A stretch of DNA of 36,943 nt, taken from IMG/VR virus record IMGVR_UViG_3300020205_003021, positions 1 through 36,943 of that record. One strand, 5' to 3'. The translations under genes and the position numbers were made by a program. A model generated the notes under the pieces. That model saw only the letters and a list, made by a program, of their open reading frames with translations. It searched no databases and was not told the DNA's origin. Positions 1-7,958 of the stretch are shown here, in pieces; positions within the stretch are counted from its first letter, which is position 1, and each line of letters begins with the position of its first letter. The stretch is from a virus.

Positions 1-2010
1 TGCGGATCATTTAATGCACTTAATGTTGCTGTAGTTGGTGCAGGATTGTGCTTGGGTACAGTTACGCTGACTGCAACCCAATTTGGTGTATATGGACTTG
101 CTGGTGCAACGGCTATTGGTGTTACATTCTCTGGAAATGTTGGAACCACCTTTGGTACTGTTGGAACCACCTTTGGTACTGTTGGAACCACCTTTGGACT
201 TGTTGGAACCACCTTTGGTACTGTTGGAACCACCTTTGGACTTGTTGGAACCACCTTTGGTACTGTTGGTGTAACATTTGCCAAGGTTATGGTTGTCGGT
301 AATGCCGACTTCAACAATGCAATCGGAATAACATGGGTAGGCCCACAATCAATCACTGGTGATGTTGCTATTAAAAATTCAACTGGATCCTCATTTGGTG
401 TTCTTATATTGGGAGGAACGGCTGCAATACGACCGTTTGCTTATGGAAATAACGCTGGAAGCACATTGGCTGTTGTTCTCACTAATGGCGTTGGCTTCCC
501 GTTAGGAATGTCTGGAGCCACAGTCGTGGGTGTTCCTGTGTTTGGTGTGAATGGTGCAACAGCACTTGGTGTAACATTTGCTGGAATAAGCCTTTCTGGA
601 AATGTTGGAACCACATTCGGTGGAGTAACATTCTCCACAGTTAAAACAGTTATTGTGGGATCAGCATTTGCTGACGGCGGAAACAACCTTGGTGTTCCTG
701 TATATGGAGTGGCAGGCGCAACCTCTGTAAAGGTTGAAGTTGTTGGTGGAACCCTAACTGGTATCTTTCTTACTGAAGGTGCAGGAATAACCGTATTGGG
801 TGTGTCTTCTGGTATTCCTGTGTTTGGTGTGAGTGGTGCAACAGCAATTGGTGTAACATTCGGTGGAATCAACACCAACATCCTGTTTCCCACTACTGGA
901 ATAACCATTGCTGCTATTAGTTCTGGAGTCACCTTTGGTATTACTGGTGGTGTAAGAATTGATAATATCCCAGAAGTAACACTCAGGGGCACAGATAATA
1001 CTGTAAAAATTACTGGTGATGTTGGAATCGTCGCCGGATCAGCGATGAGTGGCTTCACCAAACTATTGGCTGCAACTGCTGCCCACGGAATAATTGTCAC
1101 GACAAAGGGTGGAAATCAGTTCATGTGGGGACTAACAATTGGCCCTTGGTTGGGTGTGACCACCGGAATCGGAAATATCCCTCTGGGAGCCGATATCATT
1201 GGAGCAAGTGGAGCAATCGTTTGGTATTTCAAACCAAACCCTCTTCCTGCAACCTATTTGTATAATGGGCCTGGAATAGACGGATCCACGCCTGCTGGAA
1301 TCACCGCCGTTCCACTAAAGCAAGGCTTGCACATACAGTTAACCAAATGGGATGCAATATCCCATGTGTTGATTGGATATACTGCACCTTCGCAATTCGA
1401 ATTCCTTAAGAATGCACAGGTACTACACAAAGAGTACCAAGTTGCTCCTGTTTGGGGAAATGCTTTGGATCAGTTCCGCCGATTCACTAATGGTGCTACG
1501 GCGGCGGCGATATTGGCAGCAGGTGTCGGAACCGCCGTCGCCGGGGAAGCATATGGACAGGATCGTTTTGGAAGACAAGAATTCAATCTCTCCAACGCCG
1601 GACACATAGAACCAAAAACATTTATGGGAGTTATCGAAAAGCCTTCACGCATCTTTGTTCCAACAAACGATGCAGGATTAGTCTACATCTTGCCAAAGGC
1701 AGAGTACTTCAACCATACTATTGGATCAGGATTTTGGAACGAGGAAACAGGAATATGGACTTCGTACACCCTGTACGAGCGTTCACACTATGCCAGTGAA
1801 ATGCACGGATTCTCGGGCGGCGAACCAGACTTGGACAGCAACGGCGTTGGCGGCACTTTCAGTCAATACAATGATACTACTGGTACGGGAAGACAAGTAC
1901 AAACTGCTGTAACTGGTGTAACCTTCCAAGCCCGCCAAGCCGATGCAATAGGTAAAATCCTTGCATCGTATGGATCAGGAACCCCGTTCATCAGGATGTG
2001 GGGATATTAA
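1..2010 (+). CDS. Fibre-like repetitive structural protein, 5' end missing
   Basis: The reading frame is open from the first base (Cys-Gly-Ser), so the start lies outside the window and about 669 residues are visible. The N-terminal two thirds is rich in Gly, Val, Thr and Phe and contains six perfect heptads of the VGTTFG(T/L) type. It also has longer imperfect repeats built on FGVxGATxxGVTFxG, seen four times. Such periodic beta-rich sequence is typical of phage fibre or other extended virion proteins. The C-terminal third (from about residue 350) is non-repetitive, with many aromatic residues, and could be the globular tip. No chaperone or enzymatic motif is recognised. It converges on the leftward genes with an 18-base gap. 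A secreted host adhesin is less likely given the surroundings. Confidence 0.7.
   Translation, partial: CGSFNALNVAVVGAGLCLGTVTLTATQFGVYGLAGATAIGVTFSGNVGTTFGTVGTTFGTVGTTFGLVGTTFGTVGTTFGLVGTTFGTVGVTFAKVMVVGNADFNNAIGITWVGPQSITGDVAIKNSTGSSFGVLILGGTAAIRPFAYGNNAGSTLAVVLTNGVGFPLGMSGATVVGVPVFGVNGATALGVTFAGISLSGNVGTTFGGVTFSTVKTVIVGSAFADGGNNLGVPVYGVAGATSVKVEVVGGTLTGIFLTEGAGITVLGVSSGIPVFGVSGATAIGVTFGGINTNILFPTTGITIAAISSGVTFGITGGVRIDNIPEVTLRGTDNTVKITGDVGIVAGSAMSGFTKLLAATAAHGIIVTTKGGNQFMWGLTIGPWLGVTTGIGNIPLGADIIGASGAIVWYFKPNPLPATYLYNGPGIDGSTPAGITAVPLKQGLHIQLTKWDAISHVLIGYTAPSQFEFLKNAQVLHKEYQVAPVWGNALDQFRRFTNGATAAAILAAGVGTAVAGEAYGQDRFGRQEFNLSNAGHIEPKTFMGVIEKPSRIFVPTNDAGLVYILPKAEYFNHTIGSGFWNEETGIWTSYTLYERSHYASEMHGFSGGEPDLDSNGVGGTFSQYNDTTGTGRQVQTAVTGVTFQARQADAIGKILASYGSGTPFIRMWGY
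139..264. repeat. Six tandem 21-bp repeats inside the fibre-like gene
   Basis: Six head-to-tail 21-base units each encode VGTTFG followed by T or L. Units 3 and 5 differ from the others only in the last codon (act to ctt-type change). The near identity suggests recent expansion by slippage or unequal recombination. A seventh, diverged unit (VGVTF) follows at 265. Confidence 0.95.
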
Positions 2011-2028
2011 AAGACAAAAACCTACCCT

Positions 2029-2466
2029 TTAGGCTTGGGGAGGCAGGGAGGGCGGCGGATTCTTCGGGGTCAGCCGCCCTTCTTCAATACCACGCTTGAT
2101 GTTTGCAAGCAGTTCCTCTATTTGGATCTTGCGAGGCTCCGAGTTGTTTCCTGCCTCGTAGTTGGAGAATCCAGGCATCTTGCGTGGACACAGAAGAACC
2201 GGGTAGTCAATCTTTGTGTACTCGCCTTCCTTGCCGTTCAGCCACTTTCCGGGCTTGTCTCCACATCCACAATCATTGCAGTAGAAACGACCGTCTTCCA
2301 CCTTGCTTGGACGCAGGGCAGGACACACAGGAACCGTATGCCCGTTGCCAAAGCACGAAAGCATACGAACATCCTTGACTGTGGGATCAGCCCGTTTGTC
2401 ATCCAAGCCACGGGAAAAACGAGCACGAAGATATGATGCTAATTGCCCAAATGTCGGTACTGCCAT
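2029..2466 (-). CDS. Cysteine-rich hypothetical protein
   Basis: This 145-residue protein is not assigned to a known family. It has clustered cysteines: one in an SCFGNGH stretch, one in PVCP, a CNDCGC cluster near residue 80 and LLCPRK near residue 105. That pattern suggests a zinc-binding fold. The C-terminus is proline-rich (PKNPPPSLPPQ). It starts 3 bases after the stop of the PD-(D/E)XK nuclease gene, with an AAAGGG ribosome-binding site inside that gene's end, so the two are probably co-translated. A role with the nuclease is possible but only positional. Confidence 0.6.
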   Translation of the reverse strand: MAVPTFGQLASYLRARFSRGLDDKRADPTVKDVRMLSCFGNGHTVPVCPALRPSKVEDGRFYCNDCGCGDKPGKWLNGKEGEYTKIDYPVLLCPRKMPGFSNYEAGNNSEPRKIQIEELLANIKRGIEEGRLTPKNPPPSLPPQA

Positions 2467-2469
2467 GAG

Positions 2470-3111
2470 TCAAGCCCTTTGCTTTTGCATCTTGTGGAAT
2501 CGGTCTATTGCTGTCTTTAGTTGCGGAACATAGTCATTCGTATTCCTTATGACTTCCTGCACGATTCCATCCTCACAGGATATCAGGATAACAATCTGAC
2601 CAACGGCTATTCCTGTACGCTCTTGCCACATGATTGCATAGGCAGTTGCTTGCAGAAAATAGGTTTCAATGTCTTCAATACGCTTGGCTTTAGTGGAACC
2701 CTTGAAGTCTACAACCGATAGTTTGCCACGGTATTCAGATATACAATCGGTGCGCCCTGCAAGGCACAACAGGTCACTCCAAAGAGGAACCTCTTGTCCG
2801 TATATTCTACCAAAGTGTTTTAGATACGGCTTTATTTGCAGGGCAAGATAGGTTTCATCTGTATTTGCAAGGGTTCCTGTGGAAATCCAATCTTCCATTA
2901 ATTTGTGAAAGTTAGTACCACGACGCAAAACCCGTTGTGATTCTTGTGGATTCTCGGCTCTCCATTTTGCAAAGAATTCGTTTTTCTCCCACCCAACAAC
3001 GGTGGTGACAGACGGATAAACGGCTCCACTCGGGGTAGAGTAGAAGCGTTTTCCGTTTTCATCTGTCTTTTGTTCTAAAGTCCAATCAATCGGTAGTGGG
3101 TCATAATTCAT
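2470..3111 (-). CDS. PD-(D/E)XK superfamily nuclease (RecB/Cas4-like)
   Basis: This is a 213-residue putative DNA exonuclease. The sequence shows the expected order of motifs: a GTNFH motif (residues 65-69), an acidic residue in GQEVPL (E107), GRTD (119-122), VVDFK (133-137, giving the D...DxK metal site) and the following glutamine in QATAYA (Q154). Phage proteins of this type process DNA ends during recombination or replication. A GGAGG lies 12 bases before the ATG. A (C)ATAAATAC late-promoter-like box lies just upstream. Exact family and polarity cannot be read from sequence alone. Confidence 0.75.
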   Translation of the reverse strand: MNYDPLPIDWTLEQKTDENGKRFYSTPSGAVYPSVTTVVGWEKNEFFAKWRAENPQESQRVLRRGTNFHKLMEDWISTGTLANTDETYLALQIKPYLKHFGRIYGQEVPLWSDLLCLAGRTDCISEYRGKLSVVDFKGSTKAKRIEDIETYFLQATAYAIMWQERTGIAVGQIVILISCEDGIVQEVIRNTNDYVPQLKTAIDRFHKMQKQRA

Positions 3112-3132
3112 AGTTCACGGTATCCTCCACTG

Positions 3133-3141
3133 GTATTTATG
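3133..3141 (-). promoter_or_regulatory. Candidate T4-type late promoter box (CATAAATAC)
   Basis: Read on the minus strand the sequence is CATAAATAC, close to the T4 late -10 box TATAAATA. It sits about 22 bases before the nuclease start at 3111 and overlaps the end of the preceding gene. The same ATAAATAC core occurs at 7865-7873. The match is short, so this is tentative. Confidence 0.3.
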
Positions 3142-3562
3142 GAGTCTTTTTCAAGGCTTCACGCATACTGCTCATTGCCTTTACCATCAGGCTTTCCTTT
3201 AGTTTATTCTTGCGCTTGATTGCAAACATAAACTCCTGCTCCTCTTTGGTATCAGAGCAACCACAGTTTTTTGCTTCATCAAGCAGTCCAATGGCTCTTA
3301 GATGACGGTCGCCTACTTCGTCGGCAACATCCACAATGTCTGAATCTGTGAACAGACCACTGGAATCAGATGCCTCTATTCCATCAATAACATCCTCGAC
3401 ATAGGGAACAAGCAGAGGAATAAACTTCTTGCTGTTTCTGCTCTTTAGAGCATCAAGCAGTTTTTCATAATCCCCATTAGGATGCTTGTTTAAATGCATA
3501 AGTTTATTGTTGACGGCTTTAACCGCCTTACGAATCATGTTCATGTTTGCACTTTTTGCCAT
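3137..3562 (-). CDS. Hypothetical helical protein
   Basis: A 141-residue charged, mostly alpha-helical protein of unrecognised family. The N-terminus is basic (MAKSANMNMIRKAVKAVNNK), the middle acidic (VEDVIDGIEASD, DSDIVDVADEVGD), and the C-terminus basic again. It contains a Cys-Gly-Cys and no catalytic motif I can name. It begins 3 bases after the preceding gene and is part of the tight leftward operon. Confidence 0.6.
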   Translation of the reverse strand: MAKSANMNMIRKAVKAVNNKLMHLNKHPNGDYEKLLDALKSRNSKKFIPLLVPYVEDVIDGIEASDSSGLFTDSDIVDVADEVGDRHLRAIGLLDEAKNCGCSDTKEEQEFMFAIKRKNKLKESLMVKAMSSMREALKKTP

Positions 3563-3565
3563 TGG

Positions 3566-3826
3566 TTAGCCCTTTTTCTTGGTAATTTTCTTTGTTACTT
3601 TTGGTTTCGTAGTAGTGGTTGGAGCAACAGTTTTGTTCTTTTTGTTCAACTGTTCTGCCAATGCTGCACCACTAAGCGGGGTCTTTTGGCTGTTTAGTTG
3701 CTCTGCTAAAGCGACTGCTGCTGGATTAGCCGCAGGAGTAACCACAACAAGTGGTAGTGGCTTAACTTTAGTGCCGAATCCAAAAAGTGATTTAATCCAA
3801 TTCCATACCTTTGCTATCATGCTCAT
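3566..3826 (-). CDS. Small protein with amphipathic N-terminus and ALAEQLN repeats
   Basis: Start chosen at 3826 (MSMIAKVWNWIKSLFGFG, 86 residues) because GGAG lies 7 bases upstream. A longer in-frame start at 3865 has no such site. The first 16 residues form an aromatic-rich amphipathic or membrane-touching segment. The rest is Ala/Lys/Thr/Pro-rich and holds two copies of ALAEQLN(S/K)(Q/K)K. The C-terminus is a basic KKITKKKG tail. Function unknown; it might be a small virion or membrane-associated protein. Confidence 0.6.
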   Translation of the reverse strand: MSMIAKVWNWIKSLFGFGTKVKPLPLVVVTPAANPAAVALAEQLNSQKTPLSGAALAEQLNKKNKTVAPTTTTKPKVTKKITKKKG

Positions 3827-3852
3827 CCGATTTCTCCGTATTTGTTTTATGC

Positions 3853-3969
3853 TTATGGTAAGCACTTTATATTTTTTATTTCTTTTTTCAATTGATTAGT
3901 AACTTCGTTTAACTCTTCAACTTTTCTCAAGAGGGAGATTACTATTTTTTCTATTTCTTCTGTTGTCAT
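3853..3969 (-). CDS. 38-residue coiled-coil microprotein
   Basis: ATG at 3969 is preceded by GAGG with 7-base spacing, and the frame runs 38 codons to TAA. The product starts MTTEEIEKIVISLLRKVEEL and continues as a Lys/Glu-rich amphipathic helix with hydrophobic residues at heptad spacing (I, I, L, V, L, V, L, I, I). It ends 26 bases before the next gene's start, in operon orientation. Its Shine-Dalgarno site and heptads support it as a real small protein. Function unknown, possibly an oligomerisation or antitoxin-size peptide. Confidence 0.6.
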   Translation of the reverse strand: MTTEEIEKIVISLLRKVEELNEVTNQLKKEIKNIKCLP

Positions 3970-3990
3970 TTTGAAACCTCGTAATACTAT

Positions 3991-4503
3991 CTATAGTTTC
4001 AAAATACTGACCCACGGCTCCCATTCGCCTCTTTTTTCCATTCGGTGCAACATTATTGCATTTTTTGCGGGTGCTGTGGGTGTTTTTGCCAAGCACATTC
4101 CTGCCTCTTTAGGTGTGCGGTTCGCCTTTTTTCGATTACAAAGCTTGCAAGCCGATACCATGTTGCCCCATGAGTGATCACCACCTCCGGATCGGGGCAT
4201 TACATGGTCAATAGACGAGTTACGGCTGTTTAGGTGACACCCACAGTATTGGCAGCGGTTGCCGTCACGGCGGTGTACATTTCGCTTAGAAGGCAACTTG
4301 CACCGTACAAATGGCACATGAACATATTTTCGTAAGATTATAACCGAGGGCAAATCAAAATAGCCGCTTGATGTTTTTATTTTATAACAATCGGTATGGT
4401 TACATGGTTTTTCTGCTTTTTCTGCAAAAAGCAGTTTGACAGCCCGAACCCAATCAATAATGTCAAGAATTTCTTCTGAAGCATTTAGTAGTAATATATC
4501 CAT
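3991..4503 (-). CDS. HNH endonuclease
   Basis: A 170-residue protein with a full HNH core: CxxC at 84-87 (CQYC), catalytic DH at 99-100 (SSIDHVMPRS), Asn in WGNMV (N114) and a second CxxC at 119-122 (CKLC). These motifs bind the structural zinc and the catalytic metal. Start chosen at the ATG at 4503, which has AGAGG 5 bases upstream; a GTG two codons earlier is possible. The N-terminal half (MDILLLNASEE) resembles the free-standing HNH proteins common in phages. It may be a homing endonuclease; no split host gene is visible. Confidence 0.85.
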   Translation of the reverse strand: MDILLLNASEEILDIIDWVRAVKLLFAEKAEKPCNHTDCYKIKTSSGYFDLPSVIILRKYVHVPFVRCKLPSKRNVHRRDGNRCQYCGCHLNSRNSSIDHVMPRSGGGDHSWGNMVSACKLCNRKKANRTPKEAGMCLAKTPTAPAKNAIMLHRMEKRGEWEPWVSILKL

Positions 4504-4567
4504 AAGCACCTCTTGGTATAGTTACTCTACTATACAGCAGTTCTTTGGGAAGTCAAGCAGGAGTCGA

Positions 4568-5002
4568 TTATTTCTTGTTTAATCCGAATGCTTTTCTTCT
4601 TTTGTTTGCCAATTTCTGCTTTCGAGCAGATGCACTGTGCTTGGATTTGGCTTTTCTTGCAGAGCGTTTATTTCTTCTCTTTAGTTTTGCCAAATCACTG
4701 GACTTACGCACCATGCAAGTTCTTCCTACCTTTTTCTTTCCTGGAGCACACACAAACACAATCTTTTTGCGTCCACTACGAACAACCAACTTGCGCTTGA
4801 CAGAGCCTTCTGTGATTGTTTCTTCTTGTACATCATTGTCATCCACATAGATGTATCCGTCTTCATCAACTGTATACGATATTCCCTGAGAGTCAAGAAA
4901 AGCCGTGACATCTTCAATGGATTTGCCGTCTAAATCAAACTCCACCGTCTGCTCGGCGGTTTCTTCTTTTAGATATTGCTTTATCTCGGTGAATGATTTC
5001 AT
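4568..5002 (-). CDS. Tagged internal-type protein with acidic propiece and basic DNA-binding-like domain
   Basis: Start set at 5002 so that the 144-residue product begins MKSFTEIKQYLKEE, like its neighbours; the upstream stop and this ATG form TAAAATG. Residues 15-62 are strongly acidic and end in ETITEG, which fits the T4 gp21-type cleavage rule (I/L)-x-E. Residues 66-144 are extremely basic (about half Lys/Arg) and include two cysteines, VCAPGKKK and RTCMVRK. I infer a head-internal protein whose acidic part is removed to free a DNA-binding domain, comparable to processed T4 internal proteins. This is not proven. Confidence 0.65.
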   Translation of the reverse strand: MKSFTEIKQYLKEETAEQTVEFDLDGKSIEDVTAFLDSQGISYTVDEDGYIYVDDNDVQEETITEGSVKRKLVVRSGRKKIVFVCAPGKKKVGRTCMVRKSSDLAKLKRRNKRSARKAKSKHSASARKQKLANKRRKAFGLNKK

Positions 5003-5003
5003 T

Positions 5004-5327
5004 TTAGCACTTACATCCCCATACCCGCAGTGCTGCATTAATCTTGGAATCAGGATCTTTTGCAGTTTCTGCACTTGTATTCTTTGCTTTCATTCCACAC
5101 ATACGGGCGCAGAACGAGTGCCTGCGCTTCTGCGTTGTTGTTGACAGTTTGGAGAAGCCGCCCTTGCGCTCGGCTTCATCCTTGGTTTCTATTCCTGCAT
5201 GAATGCCTTGACGCTGGGCTTCTGCACGGGACAGCCCACCCTCGGGGTGGTTCTTGCCCTTTACAAATCCCTTGTAGGGTTTTTGGGATTCAGCAAGATA
5301 GGTCTTTAACTCCCAAAAAGACTTCAT
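5004..5327 (-). CDS. Tagged protein with DUF6321-like domain
   Basis: A 107-residue product starting MKSFWELKTYLAE, a variant of the capsid-targeting-like N-terminus with LAE as the predicted cut site. The body contains GGLSRAEAQRQGIH, then KRRHSFCARMCGM, ending in RVWGCKC. That arrangement (GGLS..., RR.SFCARM.GM, DP.S.IN.ALR.W.C) matches what I recall of the phage DUF6321 family, whose function is unknown. GGAG lies 7 bases before the ATG. It follows the 470-residue gene by one base and is coupled to the basic protein downstream. Confidence 0.7.
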   Translation of the reverse strand: MKSFWELKTYLAESQKPYKGFVKGKNHPEGGLSRAEAQRQGIHAGIETKDEAERKGGFSKLSTTTQKRRHSFCARMCGMKAKNTSAETAKDPDSKINAALRVWGCKC

Positions 5328-5328
5328 A

Positions 5329-6741
5329 TCATTCTCCCTTTCGACGAAGTGAATTTGCCAAGATTATCGAAACGGTTTCTTTTAATTGACTTTCACCCGA
5401 TGATTTGCTTTTTGCCTGCTTTATCATTTGCTGAGTGGTCTTGATGTCCGAAGAGAATTCGGCAATATGCCCACGGTGCATACGGTATGCAGTCATGTCT
5501 CCCTTTTCTTTGGCTTCATGAGCCAACTTTTTGTGCTTCTCTATGAGAACCAATAGGTCTTTAATGCCTTTTTGGAAATCTGCAATGGTGTATTGTTTTT
5601 CGTTCATTTCTTGTCTCTCATTAAGATTCTGTAGATGTTTGCCAACAAGATCAGCGGCAAAACTGTCGTTTGTTGATTTTCTTGTCGTATTTTTTCCAAA
5701 TGTGGGTGCTGGCTTGCTTCTTTTTGGAGCATTATCACTGCCGGTTTTACTCTTGCTGCTTGCCGCTACTTCCAATTTCTTTTTGACAATATTTTTGGCA
5801 ACTCCACCAACCGAAGCCTTTTTCTCGGCAGACACGGCTGTTTTGCGCTTGCGATTCTCGCCTGATCGGCGTGATCCCTTTTCTAATTCTGCATATACCT
5901 TTGCTTCTTCCTCGGAGGCAAAGTATTTCTGTATGCCGCCCTTGTTCATTGCACCGAATGTTCCACGGCTTGTTTGCCATGAGGTTCCAGGAGTGTGCTG
6001 CACCCGTTCGGCTGCTGCTTCGGGTGCTGCTGCCGCCCCTGCCGCCTGTGGTGGAGCCTCTCCGTTTGCCACAGCCTTTTCTGTTTCCTTTTGTGCAGCA
6101 AGAACAGCCTTGCGCCCGGCACTAATGCTTTCTTTATGCTTTTTCACGGCTTCTTTTGGATCAACCGATGCTTGTTTGTGAGCCTTCATCCACTTTGGAT
6201 CTTTTTCGGATAACCACTTTTCGCTTTGTTTTTGACCGGCATCCACACGGGATATGCGGCGTTGAAGTTTGCCAATGGTATCAGAGTTGGGAAAACTACT
6301 GTCTTCCTCTTCCTTCATCCGTGTCTCCATCTTTTCCCGCTGCTTTTGGAGGAAAATCGCATGAGCACGCTGCTCGTAGTTGTTGTCTCCAGGCTTGTGC
6401 TTTACTGCATAGTCGGATGTAATAGATTCCAAGCGATCCATGTTCTCAAGGTTCGTCTTGCGGTGTCCGCTGAGTGCATCGTACTCGCCACGCATCTTTG
6501 TAGTACCAACAACATCTCCACTTTTTTCGGCTGCTTCTATCTGCCCTTTGAGTGCTTCTTGTCTGGCACGAATGTTCTTTTCGTTCATCTGTGCAGTATC
6601 TGCCGCAATCTGTAGGCGTTCACGAACAGCAGAAGGACAATCCTTGCTCATCTGTACACCTGTAACGGCTCCCTTGGAGTCGGTGCTTATCTTCTCCATG
6701 AGATTCTGAATCTCGGTGATCTGTTCGTTTATTGTTTTCAC
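5329..6741 (-). CDS. Large tagged helical protein, possible head-core component
   Basis: A 470-residue, highly charged, helix-rich protein starting MKTINEQITE from a GTG codon that overlaps the previous stop (GTGA); AAAGG lies upstream. ITE fits the cleavage rule. An Ala/Pro linker (residues 229-245) precedes a compact WQT module (252-283: WQTSRGTFG, then YF and EEAKVYA). That module recurs at the C-terminus of the 19044-19682 product. The rest is Lys/Ser-rich. The size, charge and tag suit a scaffold/core or internal head protein; no enzyme motif is seen. Confidence 0.6.
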   Translation of the reverse strand: MKTINEQITEIQNLMEKISTDSKGAVTGVQMSKDCPSAVRERLQIAADTAQMNEKNIRARQEALKGQIEAAEKSGDVVGTTKMRGEYDALSGHRKTNLENMDRLESITSDYAVKHKPGDNNYEQRAHAIFLQKQREKMETRMKEEEDSSFPNSDTIGKLQRRISRVDAGQKQSEKWLSEKDPKWMKAHKQASVDPKEAVKKHKESISAGRKAVLAAQKETEKAVANGEAPPQAAGAAAAPEAAAERVQHTPGTSWQTSRGTFGAMNKGGIQKYFASEEEAKVYAELEKGSRRSGENRKRKTAVSAEKKASVGGVAKNIVKKKLEVAASSKSKTGSDNAPKRSKPAPTFGKNTTRKSTNDSFAADLVGKHLQNLNERQEMNEKQYTIADFQKGIKDLLVLIEKHKKLAHEAKEKGDMTAYRMHRGHIAEFSSDIKTTQQMIKQAKSKSSGESQLKETVSIILANSLRRKGE

Positions 6742-6995
6742 TCGGAATCACCTTTCATATAGGTGTGTACAGAGTTAAGGTAGTCTGCTGCCTTGGTGAT
6801 TTTGGATTGCACCCATGCTTCCAAGTCTTGGTTTGACTCCATTAGTGCCAAGATTGCTTTGGCATCAGATATCAGGGATTGTAATTCGGCTTGCGCCATA
6901 TCAACTTCATCACCACTACTGTCTCCAGTAGTGCTTGAGTCCTCGTTGAGTATTCTTAGAATCTTTTCCTGTAATCGTTCATTATCATTTTGCAT
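6738..6995 (-). CDS. Small acidic hypothetical protein
   Basis: An 85-residue, predominantly helical and acidic protein (MQNDNERLQEKILRIL..., SSTTGDSSGDEVDMAQAE). GAGGG stands 7 bases before the ATG, and its stop overlaps the start of the 470-residue gene by 4 bases, indicating translational coupling. No family recognised. By position it may act with the tagged head-type proteins downstream. Confidence 0.6.
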   Translation of the reverse strand: MQNDNERLQEKILRILNEDSSTTGDSSGDEVDMAQAELQSLISDAKAILALMESNQDLEAWVQSKITKAADYLNSVHTYMKGDSE

Positions 6996-7019
6996 GGCAA
7001 GCCCTCTGTGTGTCTTTAT

Positions 7020-7805
7020 TTAGGCTTTTTGTGGGTAAGGATTTGTTTTTTCCCCTGCTAAAATAAATGGATTCTTCTTGTCAAACCATACGACTACGCC
7101 GTTCGCCATTGCTGTTCGTGGACTGTCGATTTCGGTGACTTCGCCTCCTGTTTCCCGTGCGGTGACTCGGGCAATCATTCTGTAGATACGACCACGGGCA
7201 GGGTTTGCTGTCTCTTTTGTTCCAAAGATGATGCCACGGGGATTCTTTTTGTTTACAAAATCCTTGGCAGCATCAGTAACGGCTCCAAGAATCATTGCCG
7301 CATCGGCAGCACTGAAACGGTTCACCTCCTCGTCTGTTCCGGTATCCCAATTCCAAAGGAATCGTCCTGTCCTGCTCGGCATTCCTCTTTTTGCTGTAGT
7401 TAATGATGCTTCACGCATCGAGAATGATAATTCCCATACATTGTTTCGGATGTCTCCGTCCGACATTAGTTCTAATTCACTATAGTCTTTTTCAAATTTT
7501 ATACTGTAGAACTCTACGGTATATGCAACAGGCTTGAACTCTTTTGCAAACTCAATCATGGAATCACCAAACACCATGTCCCAATCATAAGAGCCAAGAG
7601 TAGGCACAATGTCTGTACTCTTGTTTTTAAGAAACCAACCAATAACAAATGCCTCTAAATCCTTGCCTTGGGGAGCCAGTTCAGCCTTGCCGCCCTTATT
7701 CATAAGAACAAATGTATATCCCCAAGTCGTATCTCCTGTGGAGGATGGTTTCATGGGAATCTTGCGGTCGAATAGTTCGGAGATGAAGGTTTTGTATGTT
7801 TTCAT
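7020..7805 (-). CDS. Tagged hypothetical protein (261 aa)
   Basis: Starts MKTYKTFISELFDRK, very close to the T4 internal-protein leader, with ISE as predicted cut site. The body is a mixed alpha/beta sequence with many aromatics (TWGYTFVLMNKGGKA, VGDSM-like FGDSMIEFAKE) and ends in PARGRIYRMIAR plus a VVWFDKK strand. I cannot name its family. The leader is AT-only with no visible Shine-Dalgarno site (TATAATTAACC before ATG). It is the first gene of a leftward run that diverges from the fibre-like genes. Confidence 0.65.
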   Translation of the reverse strand: MKTYKTFISELFDRKIPMKPSSTGDTTWGYTFVLMNKGGKAELAPQGKDLEAFVIGWFLKNKSTDIVPTLGSYDWDMVFGDSMIEFAKEFKPVAYTVEFYSIKFEKDYSELELMSDGDIRNNVWELSFSMREASLTTAKRGMPSRTGRFLWNWDTGTDEEVNRFSAADAAMILGAVTDAAKDFVNKKNPRGIIFGTKETANPARGRIYRMIARVTARETGGEVTEIDSPRTAMANGVVVWFDKKNPFILAGEKTNPYPQKA

Positions 7806-7958
7806 GGTTAATTATATTTTATATAATATATAGGCTTTTTCCGTATTTTCTTACGGCTTTATTTGATAAATACGCATGGTGCTTATGGCATCATATATTA
7901 GCCATCATATTATGTTTTCTTGAAAACAGAAACAAACAGGCTTAAAAAGGAAAAAATT
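7806..7958. promoter_or_regulatory. Divergent AT-rich intergenic region with late-type box
   Basis: This 153-base region separates the leftward tagged gene from the rightward fibre-like gene. It is strongly AT-rich, with a TATA-rich stretch next to 7805. At 7865-7873 it carries GATAAATAC on the + strand, 86 bases before the fibre ATG, resembling a T4-type late promoter. AGG lies 8 bases before the ATG at 7959. Confidence 0.4.

Noticed and set aside
139-264. CRISPR-like repeat array
   Set aside because: The units are contiguous with no spacers and encode a clean heptad repeat in frame.
441-1100. 219-residue open frame on the minus strand
   Set aside because: Antisense to the repetitive fibre-like gene; the low-complexity Pro/Thr/Val composition is a shadow of the repeats.
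5531-6181. 216-residue open frame on the plus strand
   Set aside because: Antisense to the 470-residue tagged protein; its Phe/Ser/Leu-rich sequence is typical of a shadow frame.
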